A stretch of DNA of 64,000 bases from Arthrobacter gallicola (GTDB taxonomy: Bacteria; Actinomycetota; Actinomycetes; Actinomycetales; Micrococcaceae), in the NCBI RefSeq assembly GCF_014836775.1, contig NZ_JACSQD010000002.1, forward strand, positions 498,567 to 562,566. Reading direction: 5' to 3'. The notes under the pieces were generated by a model. The model was given only the letters and a program-made list of their open reading frames with translations. It searched no databases and was not told the DNA's origin. The translations under genes and the position numbers were made by a program. Below, in pieces: positions 8,316-17,986 of the stretch (positions are counted from its first letter, which is position 1; each line of letters starts with the position of its first letter).

Positions 8316-9200
8316 ATGCGATCCCTCATCTACGCCCACCGCGGCTCCAGCGGTGCCTACGCGGAGCATACGCGTGCGGCCTATCTGCAGGCCCTGGCCG
8401 ACGGCGCTGACGGCGTGGAGTGCGATATTCACCTGAGTCAGGACCGCCAGCCCGTACTCATCCACGATGCGGCGGTTGACCGCACCTCAAACGGGACGGG
8501 GCCGGTCGCTTCCCATACCGTGGAGCAGCTGCGGCAGCTGGACTTCAGCGGCTGGAAACAGGTCCCGGTTCCGGCTGCCTACGGGACCAACGCCCAACAG
8601 TTCCTCACCCTGGCCGAACTGCTGGACCTGCTCGCCGGAGCCGGCCGCCGGATTTCCCTGGCGGTCGAATTCAAGCAGCCCGGGCCTTTCGGGCTGGACC
8701 TGGAGGACACCGTCCTGGCTCTGCTCAAAGCCCGGGGCTGGGAACCGGAGACCTCCCGGCTGGGGCTGATCACGGTCAGCTTCATGAGTTTCAGCCCGGA
8801 CTCCGTCCGCCACCTGCGCCGCAGCGTGCCGGCCGCCTTCGTCTGCCAGCTGCTGGCCGACGTCGACGACGCCGCCATTGCCGAGGCAGCGCTGCTGCTG
8901 CCGCCGGGGTTCGATACCGCCGGAATGCTGAACCGTGCGCTGGCCGAGGGTGAAGAGATCGTATCGACGGGTGAGGCGGGCATTGCTGGTCCGGGCGTCG
9001 AGTACCTGCGGGCGCATCCGGAACGGGTCGCCGGATGGGCGGCGGCGGGCACCACCATCCGGGCATGGACGGTTGACGATCCTGCCGATGCGCAGGCAGC
9101 GTACCGGCTGGGAGTGCAGGAATTCACCACCAACTATCCGCAGACGCTGCGCAGTGTCCTGGCCGCACTGGAGCGGGCAGACCAGGGCGGGAACGGCTAA
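8316..9200 (+). CDS. Glycerophosphodiester phosphodiesterase
   Basis: 294-residue GDPD-family enzyme that hydrolyses glycerophosphodiesters to glycerol 3-phosphate and an alcohol. The N-terminal signature is YAHRGSSG with the general-base His at residue 8; metal-binding Glu35 and Asp37 sit in VECDIHLS and His50 in VLIHDAAVDRTSNG. The common PENT motif after HRG is AEHT here. The TIM-barrel end is present (TIRAWTVDDPADA and FTTNYP). No signal peptide, so cytoplasmic. ATG 8316 was preferred for its GAAAGG at 8304-8309; an in-frame GTG at 8286 would add ten residues. Confidence 0.92.
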   Translation: MRSLIYAHRGSSGAYAEHTRAAYLQALADGADGVECDIHLSQDRQPVLIHDAAVDRTSNGTGPVASHTVEQLRQLDFSGWKQVPVPAAYGTNAQQFLTLAELLDLLAGAGRRISLAVEFKQPGPFGLDLEDTVLALLKARGWEPETSRLGLITVSFMSFSPDSVRHLRRSVPAAFVCQLLADVDDAAIAEAALLLPPGFDTAGMLNRALAEGEEIVSTGEAGIAGPGVEYLRAHPERVAGWAAAGTTIRAWTVDDPADAQAAYRLGVQEFTTNYPQTLRSVLAALERADQGGNG

Positions 9201-9245
9201 GCCCGCACCATAGGCCGCGGACGCGGTGTGTGGTTGAGTGGTGCA

Positions 9246-11096
9246 ATGGCCACTCCGATCGAGGACTACGCCCTTATTTCAGATCTCCACACCGGAGCGC
9301 TGGTATCCCGTGCCGGGAGCATGGACTGGTTGTGCCTGCCACGCTTTGATTCGCCCTCGGTCTTCGGTGCGCTCCTTGGGACCAAGGATCACGGCCGCTG
9401 GCTGCTGGAACCGGTCGCCGAAGGGGCCAGGGTGCTTTCCCGCACCTATCTGGATGCCACCTTCATCCTGCAGACCGTCTGGCGGACCGACGGGGGAGAG
9501 GTCCTGGTCACGGACTTTATGCCTGTTGGCGACCGGCGGGCGTCGGTGATCCGGCGCGTGCGGGGACTGTCCGGCACGGTTCAGATGCGCCAGGAACTGG
9601 AGGTCCGCTTCAACTACGGGGACACTGTCCCCTGGATGCGGCGGGAAAGCCCGGCGGGGACCGAGCAGCTGCTGGCTATCGCCGGACCGAGCGCCATGGT
9701 GCTGCACGGCGGCAATATCCCCCACGGCAGCGACCACCGGCATACCGGCGAGTTTACGGTCAGCATGGGGGAGACCGTGGACCTGGAACTGCTGTGGTAC
9801 CGCTCGCACCGGCCTACGCCGGCAAAAACCGACGTGGATGCTGCCCTGGCGGCCACCAGACGGTACTGGCAGGACTGGGCCGGGCACTGTGTGGACCTGG
9901 ACCGCTACCAGGAGCCGGTGCGGCGCTCGCTGCTGGTGCTGCGGGCACTAACCCATGAGGACACCGGCGGAATCGTGGCGGCACCCACAACGTCCCTTCC
10001 GGAGGAGTTCGGCGGCACCCGCAACTGGGACTACCGGTACTGCTGGCTGCGGGATGCGGCGCTCACGCTGGAGGCCATGATGACCCACGGCTACCAGGAT
10101 GAGGCCCTGCACTGGCGCAACTGGCTCCTGCGCGCGGTGGCCGGGGACCCTGAGGACCTGCAGATTATGTACGCGGTGGACGGCGGCCGGGATCTTCCGG
10201 AGCGGATTCTGCACCAGTTCCCCGGGCATTCCGGTTCCCGTCCGGTCCGGCTCGGCAACGGTGCCGTGGGTCAGTACCAGGCCGACGTCGTGGGCACCGT
10301 CATGGTGTCCCTGGCCCGCCTGCGGGAGCGGGGCGTGAAGGAGGACAATTTCTCCTGGGCGCTGCAGCGCGCCCTCCTGGGTTTTCTGGAACGGCATCTG
10401 GAGGACCCGGACCACGGTATCTGGGAGGTCCGCGGGGAACCGCGGTTCTTCACGCACTCCCGCGTCATGATGTGGGCGGCCTTCGACCGCGCAGCGCGTG
10501 CGGTGCGCGAAGACGGCCTGGAAGGACCGGTGGAGCTGTGGGAGGCTCTGCGGGACGGTCTGCGTGTGGAAATACTGGCGCGGGGATATGACCCGGAACT
10601 GAATTCGTTCGTGCAGTGTTACGGCAGTACCCTGCCGGATGCCTCCCTGCTGCAGCTGCCGCACGTGGGTTTCCTGCCGTACGACGATCCCCGGATGCTC
10701 GGCACGGTGGCCCGGCTCGAGGACACGCTCCTCAACCCGGACGGCCTGCTGCTGCGCTATGAAAGCACCTCTGGTGTTGACGGGCTCGAGCCGGGAGAGA
10801 ACCCGTTCCTCGCCTGCAGTTTCTGGCTGGCTGAGCAGTATGCCCGCACCGGGCGGATGCGTGAGGCCCTGGATCTGATGGACCAGCTGGTGGGCTACGC
10901 GAACGAGGTTGGTCTCCTCAGCGAGGAATATGACACGGTGAACGGGCGCATGGCCGGAAACTACCCGCAGGCCTTTTCCCATCTGGCGCTGGTGCGGGCC
11001 GTTGACGCCGTCCACGTGGCCGAAGCGCAGCGGCGCGGATCCCCCGCCCGGTCCGCGGACCCCGTAGACGCAGCGTCCCTGGACCGAAGCATCTGA
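9246..11096 (+). CDS. Glycoside hydrolase family 15 protein (glucoamylase/trehalase-like)
   Basis: 616-residue cytoplasmic GH15 enzyme. The N-terminal beta-sandwich starts with PIEDYALISDLHTGALVSRAGSMDW, typical of the bacterial trehalase/glucodextranase-like branch, and the (alpha/alpha)6 catalytic domain begins with RNWDYRYCWLRDAALTLEAM near residue 259. Actinobacterial members of this branch include phosphate-dependent alpha,alpha-trehalases, so trehalose breakdown is the most likely role; other alpha-glucosides cannot be excluded. Start ATG 9246 (MATPIEDYAL) was chosen over an upstream in-frame GTG at 9228; neither has a strong Shine-Dalgarno. Confidence 0.9.
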   Translation: MATPIEDYALISDLHTGALVSRAGSMDWLCLPRFDSPSVFGALLGTKDHGRWLLEPVAEGARVLSRTYLDATFILQTVWRTDGGEVLVTDFMPVGDRRASVIRRVRGLSGTVQMRQELEVRFNYGDTVPWMRRESPAGTEQLLAIAGPSAMVLHGGNIPHGSDHRHTGEFTVSMGETVDLELLWYRSHRPTPAKTDVDAALAATRRYWQDWAGHCVDLDRYQEPVRRSLLVLRALTHEDTGGIVAAPTTSLPEEFGGTRNWDYRYCWLRDAALTLEAMMTHGYQDEALHWRNWLLRAVAGDPEDLQIMYAVDGGRDLPERILHQFPGHSGSRPVRLGNGAVGQYQADVVGTVMVSLARLRERGVKEDNFSWALQRALLGFLERHLEDPDHGIWEVRGEPRFFTHSRVMMWAAFDRAARAVREDGLEGPVELWEALRDGLRVEILARGYDPELNSFVQCYGSTLPDASLLQLPHVGFLPYDDPRMLGTVARLEDTLLNPDGLLLRYESTSGVDGLEPGENPFLACSFWLAEQYARTGRMREALDLMDQLVGYANEVGLLSEEYDTVNGRMAGNYPQAFSHLALVRAVDAVHVAEAQRRGSPARSADPVDAASLDRSI

Positions 11097-11118
11097 AGAA
11101 ACACCGCCGGGTCCGCGG

Positions 11119-11151
11119 CCCTGCCCTGCGCCACAGAGGCGCAGGGCAGGG
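11119..11151. terminator. Bidirectional terminator-like hairpin
   Basis: A 14-bp perfect stem with the 5-base loop ACAGA between two convergent genes. No U-tract follows on either strand, which is common for actinobacterial terminators. Confidence 0.6.
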
Positions 11152-11160
11152 GTGGATGGC

Positions 11161-12345
11161 CTAGTTCAGGCCCGGCTGGAAGACGACCTTGATGCAGCCG
11201 TCCTCCTTCTTCTGGAACTTTTCGTACAGCTCCGGAGCGGCGTCCAGCCCGGCACGGTGGGTGACCAGGTCCGTGACACCCAGCGGATCCGCCGGATCCT
11301 CCACCAGCGGCAGCAGGTCATCGACCCAGCGCTTCACGTTGCACTGGCCCATGCGCAGGTTCAGCTGCTTGTCGAACATGGTCATCAGCGGCATGGGATC
11401 GGCGGCGCCGCCGTACACCCCGCTCAGTGAGATGGTGCCGCCCCGGCGCACGGCATCGACCGCGCTGTGCAGGGCCGCCAGACGGTCCATCCCGGCGGTT
11501 TCCATGGTCTTTTGAGCCAGGGCGTCCGGCAGGGTTCCGACTGCCGCCTGGGCGAAAGCAGCCATGCCGGAGCCATGCGCCTCCATGCCCACGGCGTCCA
11601 CCACCGCATCCGGGCCGCGGCCCTGGGTCATCTCCCGCAGCTCGTCCCCGAGGTCCTTGGACAGGTCCAGCACCTCTGCGCCGTAGCGTGCCGCAAGGTC
11701 ACGGCGCTCGGCCTGGGGTTCGACGCCGATCACGCGGTAGCCGAGGTGGGTTCCGATCCGGGCCGCGAACTGTCCCACCGGGCCCAGGCCATAGACCGCC
11801 AGCGTGCCGCCGTCGGGCACATTGGCGTACTTCACGCCCTGCCAGGCTGTGGGAAGGATGTCGGAGAGGAACAGGTAGCGGTCATCGGGAAGCTCGGATC
11901 CGACGACGATGGGACCGTAATCCGCGTGCGGTACCCGGAGGTATTCGGCCTGCGCGCCGGGCACTGAGCCGTAAAGCTCGGAGTAGCCAAAGAGCGCGGC
12001 ACCCATGCCCTTGTCGCGGACCTGTGTTACTTCGCACTGGGTCTGCAGTCCCTGGCGGCACATAAAACACTGTCCGCAGGCGATCTGGAACGGAATGACT
12101 ACCCGGTCGCCACGCTTGAGGTTGGTGACGGCGCTGCCGACTTCCTCCACGATGCCCATGGGCTCGTGCCCCACGATGTCTCCAGCATTCATGAAGGGGC
12201 CCAGAACCTCATAAAGATGCAGGTCCGAGCCGCACAACGCGGTGGAGGTGATCCGGATAACCGCGTCCGTGGGCTGCTCGATCACCGGATCGGGTACTTC
12301 CTCGACGCTGACCTTACGTTTGCCCTGCCATGTCACTGCTTTCAT
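11161..12345 (-). CDS. Zinc-dependent alcohol dehydrogenase (formaldehyde dehydrogenase-like MDR)
   Basis: 394-residue medium-chain dehydrogenase. The catalytic zinc region reads CGSDLHLYEV and GDIVGHEPMGIVEEVG; the structural zinc cysteines are in CGQCFMCRQGLQTQC; the Rossmann motif is AVYGLGPVGQFAA. The CGSDLHLY plus long insert pattern matches the glutathione-independent formaldehyde dehydrogenase-like branch; the actual substrate is unknown. GGAGG in front of ATG 12345 fixes the start, 23 codons inside the longest open frame. Monocistronic by appearance. Confidence 0.9.
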   Translation of the reverse strand: MKAVTWQGKRKVSVEEVPDPVIEQPTDAVIRITSTALCGSDLHLYEVLGPFMNAGDIVGHEPMGIVEEVGSAVTNLKRGDRVVIPFQIACGQCFMCRQGLQTQCEVTQVRDKGMGAALFGYSELYGSVPGAQAEYLRVPHADYGPIVVGSELPDDRYLFLSDILPTAWQGVKYANVPDGGTLAVYGLGPVGQFAARIGTHLGYRVIGVEPQAERRDLAARYGAEVLDLSKDLGDELREMTQGRGPDAVVDAVGMEAHGSGMAAFAQAAVGTLPDALAQKTMETAGMDRLAALHSAVDAVRRGGTISLSGVYGGAADPMPLMTMFDKQLNLRMGQCNVKRWVDDLLPLVEDPADPLGVTDLVTHRAGLDAAPELYEKFQKKEDGCIKVVFQPGLN

Positions 12346-12469
12346 GCCGGCCTCCTGCTCGTTGCTGCGGGATGAGTTACCCCCATCCTGCCAAATTGAT
12401 AAGGCTGCTGACAATTGAGCGGCCGGAAGTCAGCGGAAAAGGACGGGTGCGCCAGCCGCCGGATCCGGC

Positions 12470-12877
12470 TTAGCGGCGCGGAATGAACGGCGAAAGCACC
12501 GCCGTGTCCCGGTGCAGAAAGGCCAGCTCAAAGGCCTGCACATTCCCCAGCGGAACTCCCGGGGCCTGGGCCTGGACCCTGGGCGGGGGACAGACCGGCA
12601 GGCGCGCTGGCAGCTGGACCGAGACAGTGGTGTGCCCGCCGTCCAGGGGCAGCGAAGGGATCCGGTCCGCCTGGAGCATCAGGTCGTCCAGGGCAGTGGC
12701 CGCCAAATGCCGGGCCTTGGTCAAATTGATAACTACATGGGCACCGAGGGTGGCGGTGTGCCTGAGGATTTCCAGCAGGTCCGGGCAGTTCTCCGGGACC
12801 AGGCAGCCGCGCACTTCCAGGCACGCCGATGAGGTTTTCGTATCGATTCTTACCAGTACCCGCAGGGTGTGCTCCAT
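12470..12877 (-). CDS. Small STAS-like domain protein
   Basis: 135-residue protein with a fold pattern like a STAS/anti-sigma-antagonist domain: beta strand LRVLVRIDTKTSSACLEVRGCLVPENCPDLL, then HVVINLTKARHLAATALDDLM resembling the VxLDLsxxxFxDSxGL segment, but the phosphorylatable Ser is replaced by Ala-Thr-Ala. The C-terminal 40 residues are Pro-rich and unassigned. It starts at ATG 12877 with GGAG five to six bases before it. No partner kinase or sigma factor is adjacent, so the role is open. Confidence 0.6.
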   Translation of the reverse strand: MEHTLRVLVRIDTKTSSACLEVRGCLVPENCPDLLEILRHTATLGAHVVINLTKARHLAATALDDLMLQADRIPSLPLDGGHTTVSVQLPARLPVCPPPRVQAQAPGVPLGNVQAFELAFLHRDTAVLSPFIPRR

Positions 12878-13030
12878 GCCGACTCCACGAATGAGGGATC
12901 TACGGCTTCTGCTTAACCTGCCCCACAGCGTAGCAACGCAATTCCGGGTATGCCGCACCGTGAGCCGCTGCGCGGGGTCATTGGCCCGGTACCCGGCGGT
13001 AGGGGTTGCTCCGCTGCGAAAGCGTGTTCA

Positions 13031-14167
13031 TTATTCGCGGCCGGCAGCCAGCACGGTTTCCGCCGTCGCCTCCGCAATCGCTTCCTCTTCGTCCGTGGGA
13101 ACCACCAGTACCTCGATCGCCGAATCGGCGGTGCTGATCCGGCGGACCTCGTTTGACCGGACACTGTTGGCGGCCTCATCGATCCGGACGTTCAGGGCGC
13201 CGAGCAGCGCCACGACCCGCGCGCGGAAGGCGGCGTCGTTCTCTCCGATTCCGGCGGTGAAAATGATGGCCCGCGCTCCGCCCACGGCCACGTGGTAGCC
13301 GCCGATGTATTTGGCCAGGCGGTAGGCGGAGATCTCCAGGGCGAGTTCCGCCTGCTGGTCTCCCGCCTCGGCAGCGCTGGTGATCTCCCTCATGTCCGTG
13401 TTGCCGCTGAGGGCCAGAAGCCCCGACTCCCGGTTCAGCAGCGAGTCGATGTCATCAGCGCTGTACCCTTCACGGGCCAGGAAGACCAGGATTGAGGGGT
13501 CGATGTCGCCGCTGCGGGTGCCCATCACCAGTCCTGCCAGCGGGGTGAAGCCCATGGAGGTATCGATGCTCCGGCCCCCCTGCAGGGCAGTCACCGATGC
13601 GCCGTTGCCCAGGTGGGCCACAACGGCGTCGAACTCCTCCAACGGTATGCCCAGGAATTCGGCGGCCAGTTCGCTGACGTAGCCGCAGCTGGTGCCGTGG
13701 AAGCCGTACCGGCGGATCCCGTACCGGCGGTAGAGGGGCGTCGGGATCGCATACCGCCAGGCGCGCGGCGGCAGGGTCCGGTGAAACGCGGTATCAAAAA
13801 CAGCCACCTGCGGGATGCCCGGATAACGTTCGGCGACCGCCCGGATGCCCATGGCACTGGCCGGGTTATGCAGCGGCGCCAGCGGGCTAAGCCGTTCAAT
13901 GGCGCGGGTGATCTCATTGTCCACCAGCACCGGCTGGCTGAAGCGCTCGCCGCCGTGGACCACGCGGTGGCCGACGGCTTCGATCTTTTTCTCCTGCAGA
14001 GCCTGCCCGACCTCCTCGCTGAGCCGCAGCAGCGCGGCCCGGTGGTCCGGTACCTCCGACTCGCCTATCCGGTCGATGAGCCCTTTGGTCAGAATTTCGT
14101 GGGTGTCAGTATCACGCACCTGGTATTTCAGCGACGAGGAGCCTGAGTTAACCACCAGAATCAGCAT
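13031..14167 (-). CDS. ackA: Acetate kinase
   Basis: 378-residue cytoplasmic kinase interconverting acetyl phosphate + ADP and acetate + ATP. Signatures are ILVVNSGSSSLKYQV at the N-terminus, VVHGGERF, HNPASAMGI, YGFHGTSCGYVS, VVAHLGNGASVTA, and FTAGIGEND. The ATG at 14167 follows the pta stop with no gap, and AGGAGG inside the pta 3' end is its ribosome site, so the two enzymes are translationally coupled. Confidence 0.97.
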   Translation of the reverse strand: MLILVVNSGSSSLKYQVRDTDTHEILTKGLIDRIGESEVPDHRAALLRLSEEVGQALQEKKIEAVGHRVVHGGERFSQPVLVDNEITRAIERLSPLAPLHNPASAMGIRAVAERYPGIPQVAVFDTAFHRTLPPRAWRYAIPTPLYRRYGIRRYGFHGTSCGYVSELAAEFLGIPLEEFDAVVAHLGNGASVTALQGGRSIDTSMGFTPLAGLVMGTRSGDIDPSILVFLAREGYSADDIDSLLNRESGLLALSGNTDMREITSAAEAGDQQAELALEISAYRLAKYIGGYHVAVGGARAIIFTAGIGENDAAFRARVVALLGALNVRIDEAANSVRSNEVRRISTADSAIEVLVVPTDEEEAIAEATAETVLAAGRE

Positions 14168-16240
14168 TTAGTCCTCCTGCGCCTGGATGGCCGTAATGGC
14201 CACCGTGTTGACTATGTCCTCCACCGTGGCTCCGCGGGAGAGATCGTTGACGGGTTTCCGCAGTCCCTGCAGAACCGGCCCGACGGCGACCGCTCCGGCG
14301 GACTGCTGCACCGCCTTGTAGGTGTTGTTGCCGGTGTTCAGGTCCGGGAAGATGAACACGGTTGCCTGCCCGGCCACGGAGGAGCCCGGTGCCTTGGATG
14401 CGGCCACGGACGCATCCACGGCGGCGTCGTACTGGATGGGGCCCTCGACGGGGAGCTCCGGGCGGGCTTTGCGCACAATTTCGGTGGCTGTCCGCACCTT
14501 GTCCACCGCCTCCCCGTACCCGGAGGTTCCGGTGGCATAGGACAGCATGGCCACGCGCGGCGCCACGCCGAACTGCGCGGCGGTGTCCGCGGAGGCCTGG
14601 GCGATGTCCGCCAGCTGTTCGGCATTCGGATCCGGGTTTACCGCGCAGTCGCCGTAGACCAGAACCCGGTCCTGGAGCAGCATCAGGAAAACCGAGGAAA
14701 CGATCTGGGAGCCCTCCTTGGTGCGGATGAACTCCAGGGCCGGCCGGATTGTGTTGGCCGTGGTGTGGGCGGCGCCGGAGACCATGCCGTCGACCCGGCC
14801 CAGCTTGACCATCATGGTTCCGAAATATGCCCCCTGGGCCATACGTTCCTGGGCGTCCTCCAGCGTGACACCCTTTTTGGCCCGCAGCTGCTGGTATTCC
14901 CGGGCGAAATCGTCCCGCAGTCCGCTGGTGGCCGGATTGATGATGGTGACTCCGCTGAGGTCGATGCCTTCGCTGGCAGCGAGCTCACGGACCTCGACTT
15001 CCGGTCCAAGGACCGTGAGCGCGCAGACATCCCGGCGGTGCAGGATCTCCGCCGCCCGCAGGATCCGCACGTCCAGGCCCTCGGGCAGCACGATGTGCCG
15101 CCGCTTGGCCCGGGCCCGGACGATCAGCTCGTTCAGGAAACGCAGGGGTGTGGTCTTTTCCGGGCGGGGGAGCTCCAGCCGCTCCAGCAGTTCCTGCTCG
15201 TCCACGTAGCGGGACCAGACGCCCAGCGCTGCTGCGACTTTGCGGCGCTGGCCGGAGGCGATCTCCCCGCGGACCTGGCTGACGTCCCGGGCCGCGGTGT
15301 AGGTGTCGCTGTCCACGGCAAAGACGGGAAAGGGTGCCTGGGCGAGCAGCGCCAGGACACCGGCGTCCAGCGGCAGGCCGCCGGTGAGGATCATCCCGCT
15401 GGGTACGGGGAATTCCGCCGAGAAGGAGGACGCCAGGGCGGCGACCATCACGTCCGCGCGGTCGCCCGGGGCAATCACCAGGGAGCCGTCGGCGAGCTGG
15501 GTGATGAAGTTGCTGACGGTCATCGCCGCGACCTTGATGCCGGTGACGTCGCGTTCCAGGGACCTGCTGCCGGCAATCTGCCGGGCGGCGAGGGCCTTGG
15601 ATACCTCGGAGATCGAGGGCTGGGAGATTTCGTTCAGTTCCGGGAGCACGTAAACCGGGCGGTGGGAGGCACCGGGCCGCACATGCGCCCGGACTTCGTC
15701 CACTGCTGATTCGTCGGCCCGGTTGACCATAATGGCCAGGAGGTCGCACTTGGCGGCCGCCAGCTGGCGGCGGGAGACGTCCACTGCGTCGGCAACCTCA
15801 TCGACGGACATGTCCCGCGCATTCACCACGGCCATGACCATGGCCCCGAGGTTGTTCGCCAGGCGGGCATTGAGATCGAACTCCAGTGCGACGTCGTGCC
15901 CGGAAAGGTCGGTGCCCTCCACGATCACCACATCGCAGTTCGCGGCAATCTCGCTGTAGATCGCCATGCAGCGGGCATCCACTTCGCCGCGCTCCCCGGC
16001 GACCAGCAGCGCCCTCAGCTCGGGGCGGGTCAGCCCGCCGCGGCAGTTGGAGGTGCTCAGATTGAACCGGCGCTGCATCAGGCGGACCACCGGATCATCC
16101 TCGCGGTCGGTTCCTTCAACGATCGGCCGGAAGAACCCCACCCGGTCGGCGTGGCGGTGGAGCATGTCCGCCAGGCCCAGACTGATCAGTGTCTTTCCCG
16201 ATCCCGGCGTCATCGCGCTTACGTAGATTCCGCGGGCCAT
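14168..16240 (-). CDS. pta: Phosphate acetyltransferase, long form
   Basis: 690-residue enzyme converting acetyl-CoA + phosphate to acetyl phosphate + CoA, the upstream step of AckA. Domains: an N-terminal BioD-like P-loop domain (YVSAMTPGSGKT, about 5-16), a central DRTGG domain (about 210-330), and the C-terminal PTA catalytic domain from about 365 (RRHIVLPEGLDVRILRAAE to the end, with VSGAAHTTANTIRP and ATGTSGYGE). This is the regulated long type of Pta. The start is ATG 16240; the upstream bases show no good Shine-Dalgarno. Confidence 0.96.
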   Translation of the reverse strand: MARGIYVSAMTPGSGKTLISLGLADMLHRHADRVGFFRPIVEGTDREDDPVVRLMQRRFNLSTSNCRGGLTRPELRALLVAGERGEVDARCMAIYSEIAANCDVVIVEGTDLSGHDVALEFDLNARLANNLGAMVMAVVNARDMSVDEVADAVDVSRRQLAAAKCDLLAIMVNRADESAVDEVRAHVRPGASHRPVYVLPELNEISQPSISEVSKALAARQIAGSRSLERDVTGIKVAAMTVSNFITQLADGSLVIAPGDRADVMVAALASSFSAEFPVPSGMILTGGLPLDAGVLALLAQAPFPVFAVDSDTYTAARDVSQVRGEIASGQRRKVAAALGVWSRYVDEQELLERLELPRPEKTTPLRFLNELIVRARAKRRHIVLPEGLDVRILRAAEILHRRDVCALTVLGPEVEVRELAASEGIDLSGVTIINPATSGLRDDFAREYQQLRAKKGVTLEDAQERMAQGAYFGTMMVKLGRVDGMVSGAAHTTANTIRPALEFIRTKEGSQIVSSVFLMLLQDRVLVYGDCAVNPDPNAEQLADIAQASADTAAQFGVAPRVAMLSYATGTSGYGEAVDKVRTATEIVRKARPELPVEGPIQYDAAVDASVAASKAPGSSVAGQATVFIFPDLNTGNNTYKAVQQSAGAVAVGPVLQGLRKPVNDLSRGATVEDIVNTVAITAIQAQED

Positions 16241-16405
16241 GGGAGCATCCGATCTCTAGGAGGGGCCGGCACCCGGTCTTCGTGGGCCAGGCCACCTCTA
16301 TCCTCCCAAAAGCCACCTGCACTTCGCTACCGCCCTGTGACTACACTTGAATCCCTCGGCCCCACTGGGGCCTTCCTGACAGTGCCCCACAGCAAGGATC
16401 CCGGA

Positions 16406-17923
16406 GTGAGCCTTTTCCGCACCAAGCCCATTGAGAAATCACTGGCCGACGCCGACGAGGAAGGCCGCCGGCTTCGGCGCTCGCTGACCACGTGGGACCT
16501 GATGATCATGGGTGTCGCCGTTGCCGTCGGCGCCGGGATCTTCTCCGTGGGCGCCAAAGCCGCTGCCGACTTCTCCGGTCCCGCCGTCACGCTGTCCTTC
16601 GTGCTGGCTGCGGTTACGTGCGCGCTGGCAATCATGTGTTACGCCGAGTTCGCCACGGCGATTCCAGTGGCCGGATCCGCCTACGTCTTCAGCTACGCCA
16701 CGATGGGGGAGCTGGTCGCCTGGATTATCGGCTGGAACCTGATCCTGGAGCTCTTTACTGCGGCAGCCGTGATCGCCAAGTACTGGGGCATTTACCTCAG
16801 CGAGGTCTTCGCCCTGATCGGCTGGGACATCCCGGCCAGCATCTCGCTGGGCCCGATCGAGATGACCTGGGGACCGTTCCTGATCGTGGCAGTTTTCACC
16901 GTGCTGCTGGTGATGGGGACCAAACTCTCGGCACGGGTAGGCAACGTCTTCACGCTGATCAAGATCGGCGTCGTCCTCTTCGTGATCGTGGCCGGTTTCT
17001 TCTACATCGACTTCGAGAACTACACCCCGTTCATTCCGGACGCCGTGTCCACCGCGGGTGCCGGGACTGAGGGTGTGATGGAGCAGTCGCTCTTCTCCTT
17101 CCTCACCGGTGCTGCCCCGGCCCAGTACGGCCTCATGGGCGTTTTCGCCGGCGCCGCCGTAGTGTTCTTCGCCTTTATCGGGTTCGACGTCGTTGCCACC
17201 TCCGCCGAAGAGGTCAAGGACCCGGGACGCACCCTTCCTCGCGGTATCTTCGCCGGCCTGGCCGTGGTCACCGCGCTGTACATCGGGGTTTCCCTGGCCC
17301 TGACGGGCATGGTTTCGTACACGGAGCTGGCCTCGGCGGAAGCACCCAACCTCGCCACAGCGTTCACCCTGGTGGGGAACACAGGTGCCGCACAGGTCAT
17401 CGCCATCGGCTCGCTGATCGGACTCACCACGGTCATCATGGTGCTGCTTATGGGCCTGGCCCGGGTGGTGCTGGCAATGTCCCGCGACGGGCTGCTGCCG
17501 CGGGTCCTGTCCAAGACCAGTTCCAAGCACGCCACCCCGGCCCGCCTGCAGATCCTCTGCGGTGTGCTGGTGGCACTGGTGGCCGGGTTCACCCAGGTGG
17601 ACGTCCTCGAGGAAATGATCAACATCGGCACACTGTCGGCCTTTGTGGTGGTCAGTGCCGGTGTGCTGGTGCTGCGGCGCAAGCGTCCGGATCTCAAGCC
17701 GGACTTCCGGGTACCGTTCGGCCCGGTGCTTCCGGTGCTGTCCACCCTGCTTTGCCTGTACCTGATGACCAACCTGTCGGTGGAAACCTGGATCCTCTTC
17801 GCCGGCTGGCTGATCCTCGGATTTGTGGTGTACTTCGGCTACAGCCGCCGCCGTTCACGGCTGAACCCGGCAGTGGAGGAGAAGGAGGCTGCCGCCAAGC
17901 GGGCTGAAGCCGGGGAAGCCTAA
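16406..17923 (+). CDS. APC-family amino acid permease (cationic amino acid transporter type)
   Basis: 505-residue polytopic membrane protein. The N-terminus SLFRTKPIEKSLADADEEG, followed by LRRSLTTWDLMIMGVAVAVGAGIF, is typical of the CAT branch of the APC superfamily (YfnA-like), which carries basic or branched amino acids. About twelve hydrophobic segments are seen; the conserved FIGFDVVATSAEEVKDPGRTLP loop lies near residue 255. GTG 16406 is the chosen start because AAGGA at 16394-16398 precedes it by 7 bases. Divergent from pta; the spacer holds a possible -10 TACACT at 16342-16347. Confidence 0.9.
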   Translation: MSLFRTKPIEKSLADADEEGRRLRRSLTTWDLMIMGVAVAVGAGIFSVGAKAAADFSGPAVTLSFVLAAVTCALAIMCYAEFATAIPVAGSAYVFSYATMGELVAWIIGWNLILELFTAAAVIAKYWGIYLSEVFALIGWDIPASISLGPIEMTWGPFLIVAVFTVLLVMGTKLSARVGNVFTLIKIGVVLFVIVAGFFYIDFENYTPFIPDAVSTAGAGTEGVMEQSLFSFLTGAAPAQYGLMGVFAGAAVVFFAFIGFDVVATSAEEVKDPGRTLPRGIFAGLAVVTALYIGVSLALTGMVSYTELASAEAPNLATAFTLVGNTGAAQVIAIGSLIGLTTVIMVLLMGLARVVLAMSRDGLLPRVLSKTSSKHATPARLQILCGVLVALVAGFTQVDVLEEMINIGTLSAFVVVSAGVLVLRRKRPDLKPDFRVPFGPVLPVLSTLLCLYLMTNLSVETWILFAGWLILGFVVYFGYSRRRSRLNPAVEEKEAAAKRAEAGEA

Positions 17924-17974
17924 GGCTGTGTTGCGCGGTGCTACGGAGCGGTTCAACTTTGTCCGGACCGGTGG

Positions 17975-17980
17975 CAGACT
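17975..17980 (+). promoter_or_regulatory. Probable -10 (CAGACT) for the thiamine-binding gene
   Basis: It ends 6 bases before ATG 17987, with TTCAAC at 17952-17957 as a -35 candidate and a 17-base spacer. The first base departs from TANNNT. Confidence 0.35.
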
Positions 17981-17986
17981 GGGCGC

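Noticed and set aside
6750..9200. A plus-strand open frame of about 816 codons ending with the glycerophosphodiesterase
   Set aside because: Its first two thirds are antisense to the DUF445 gene and have no family features; only the part from 8316 (or 8286) is real.
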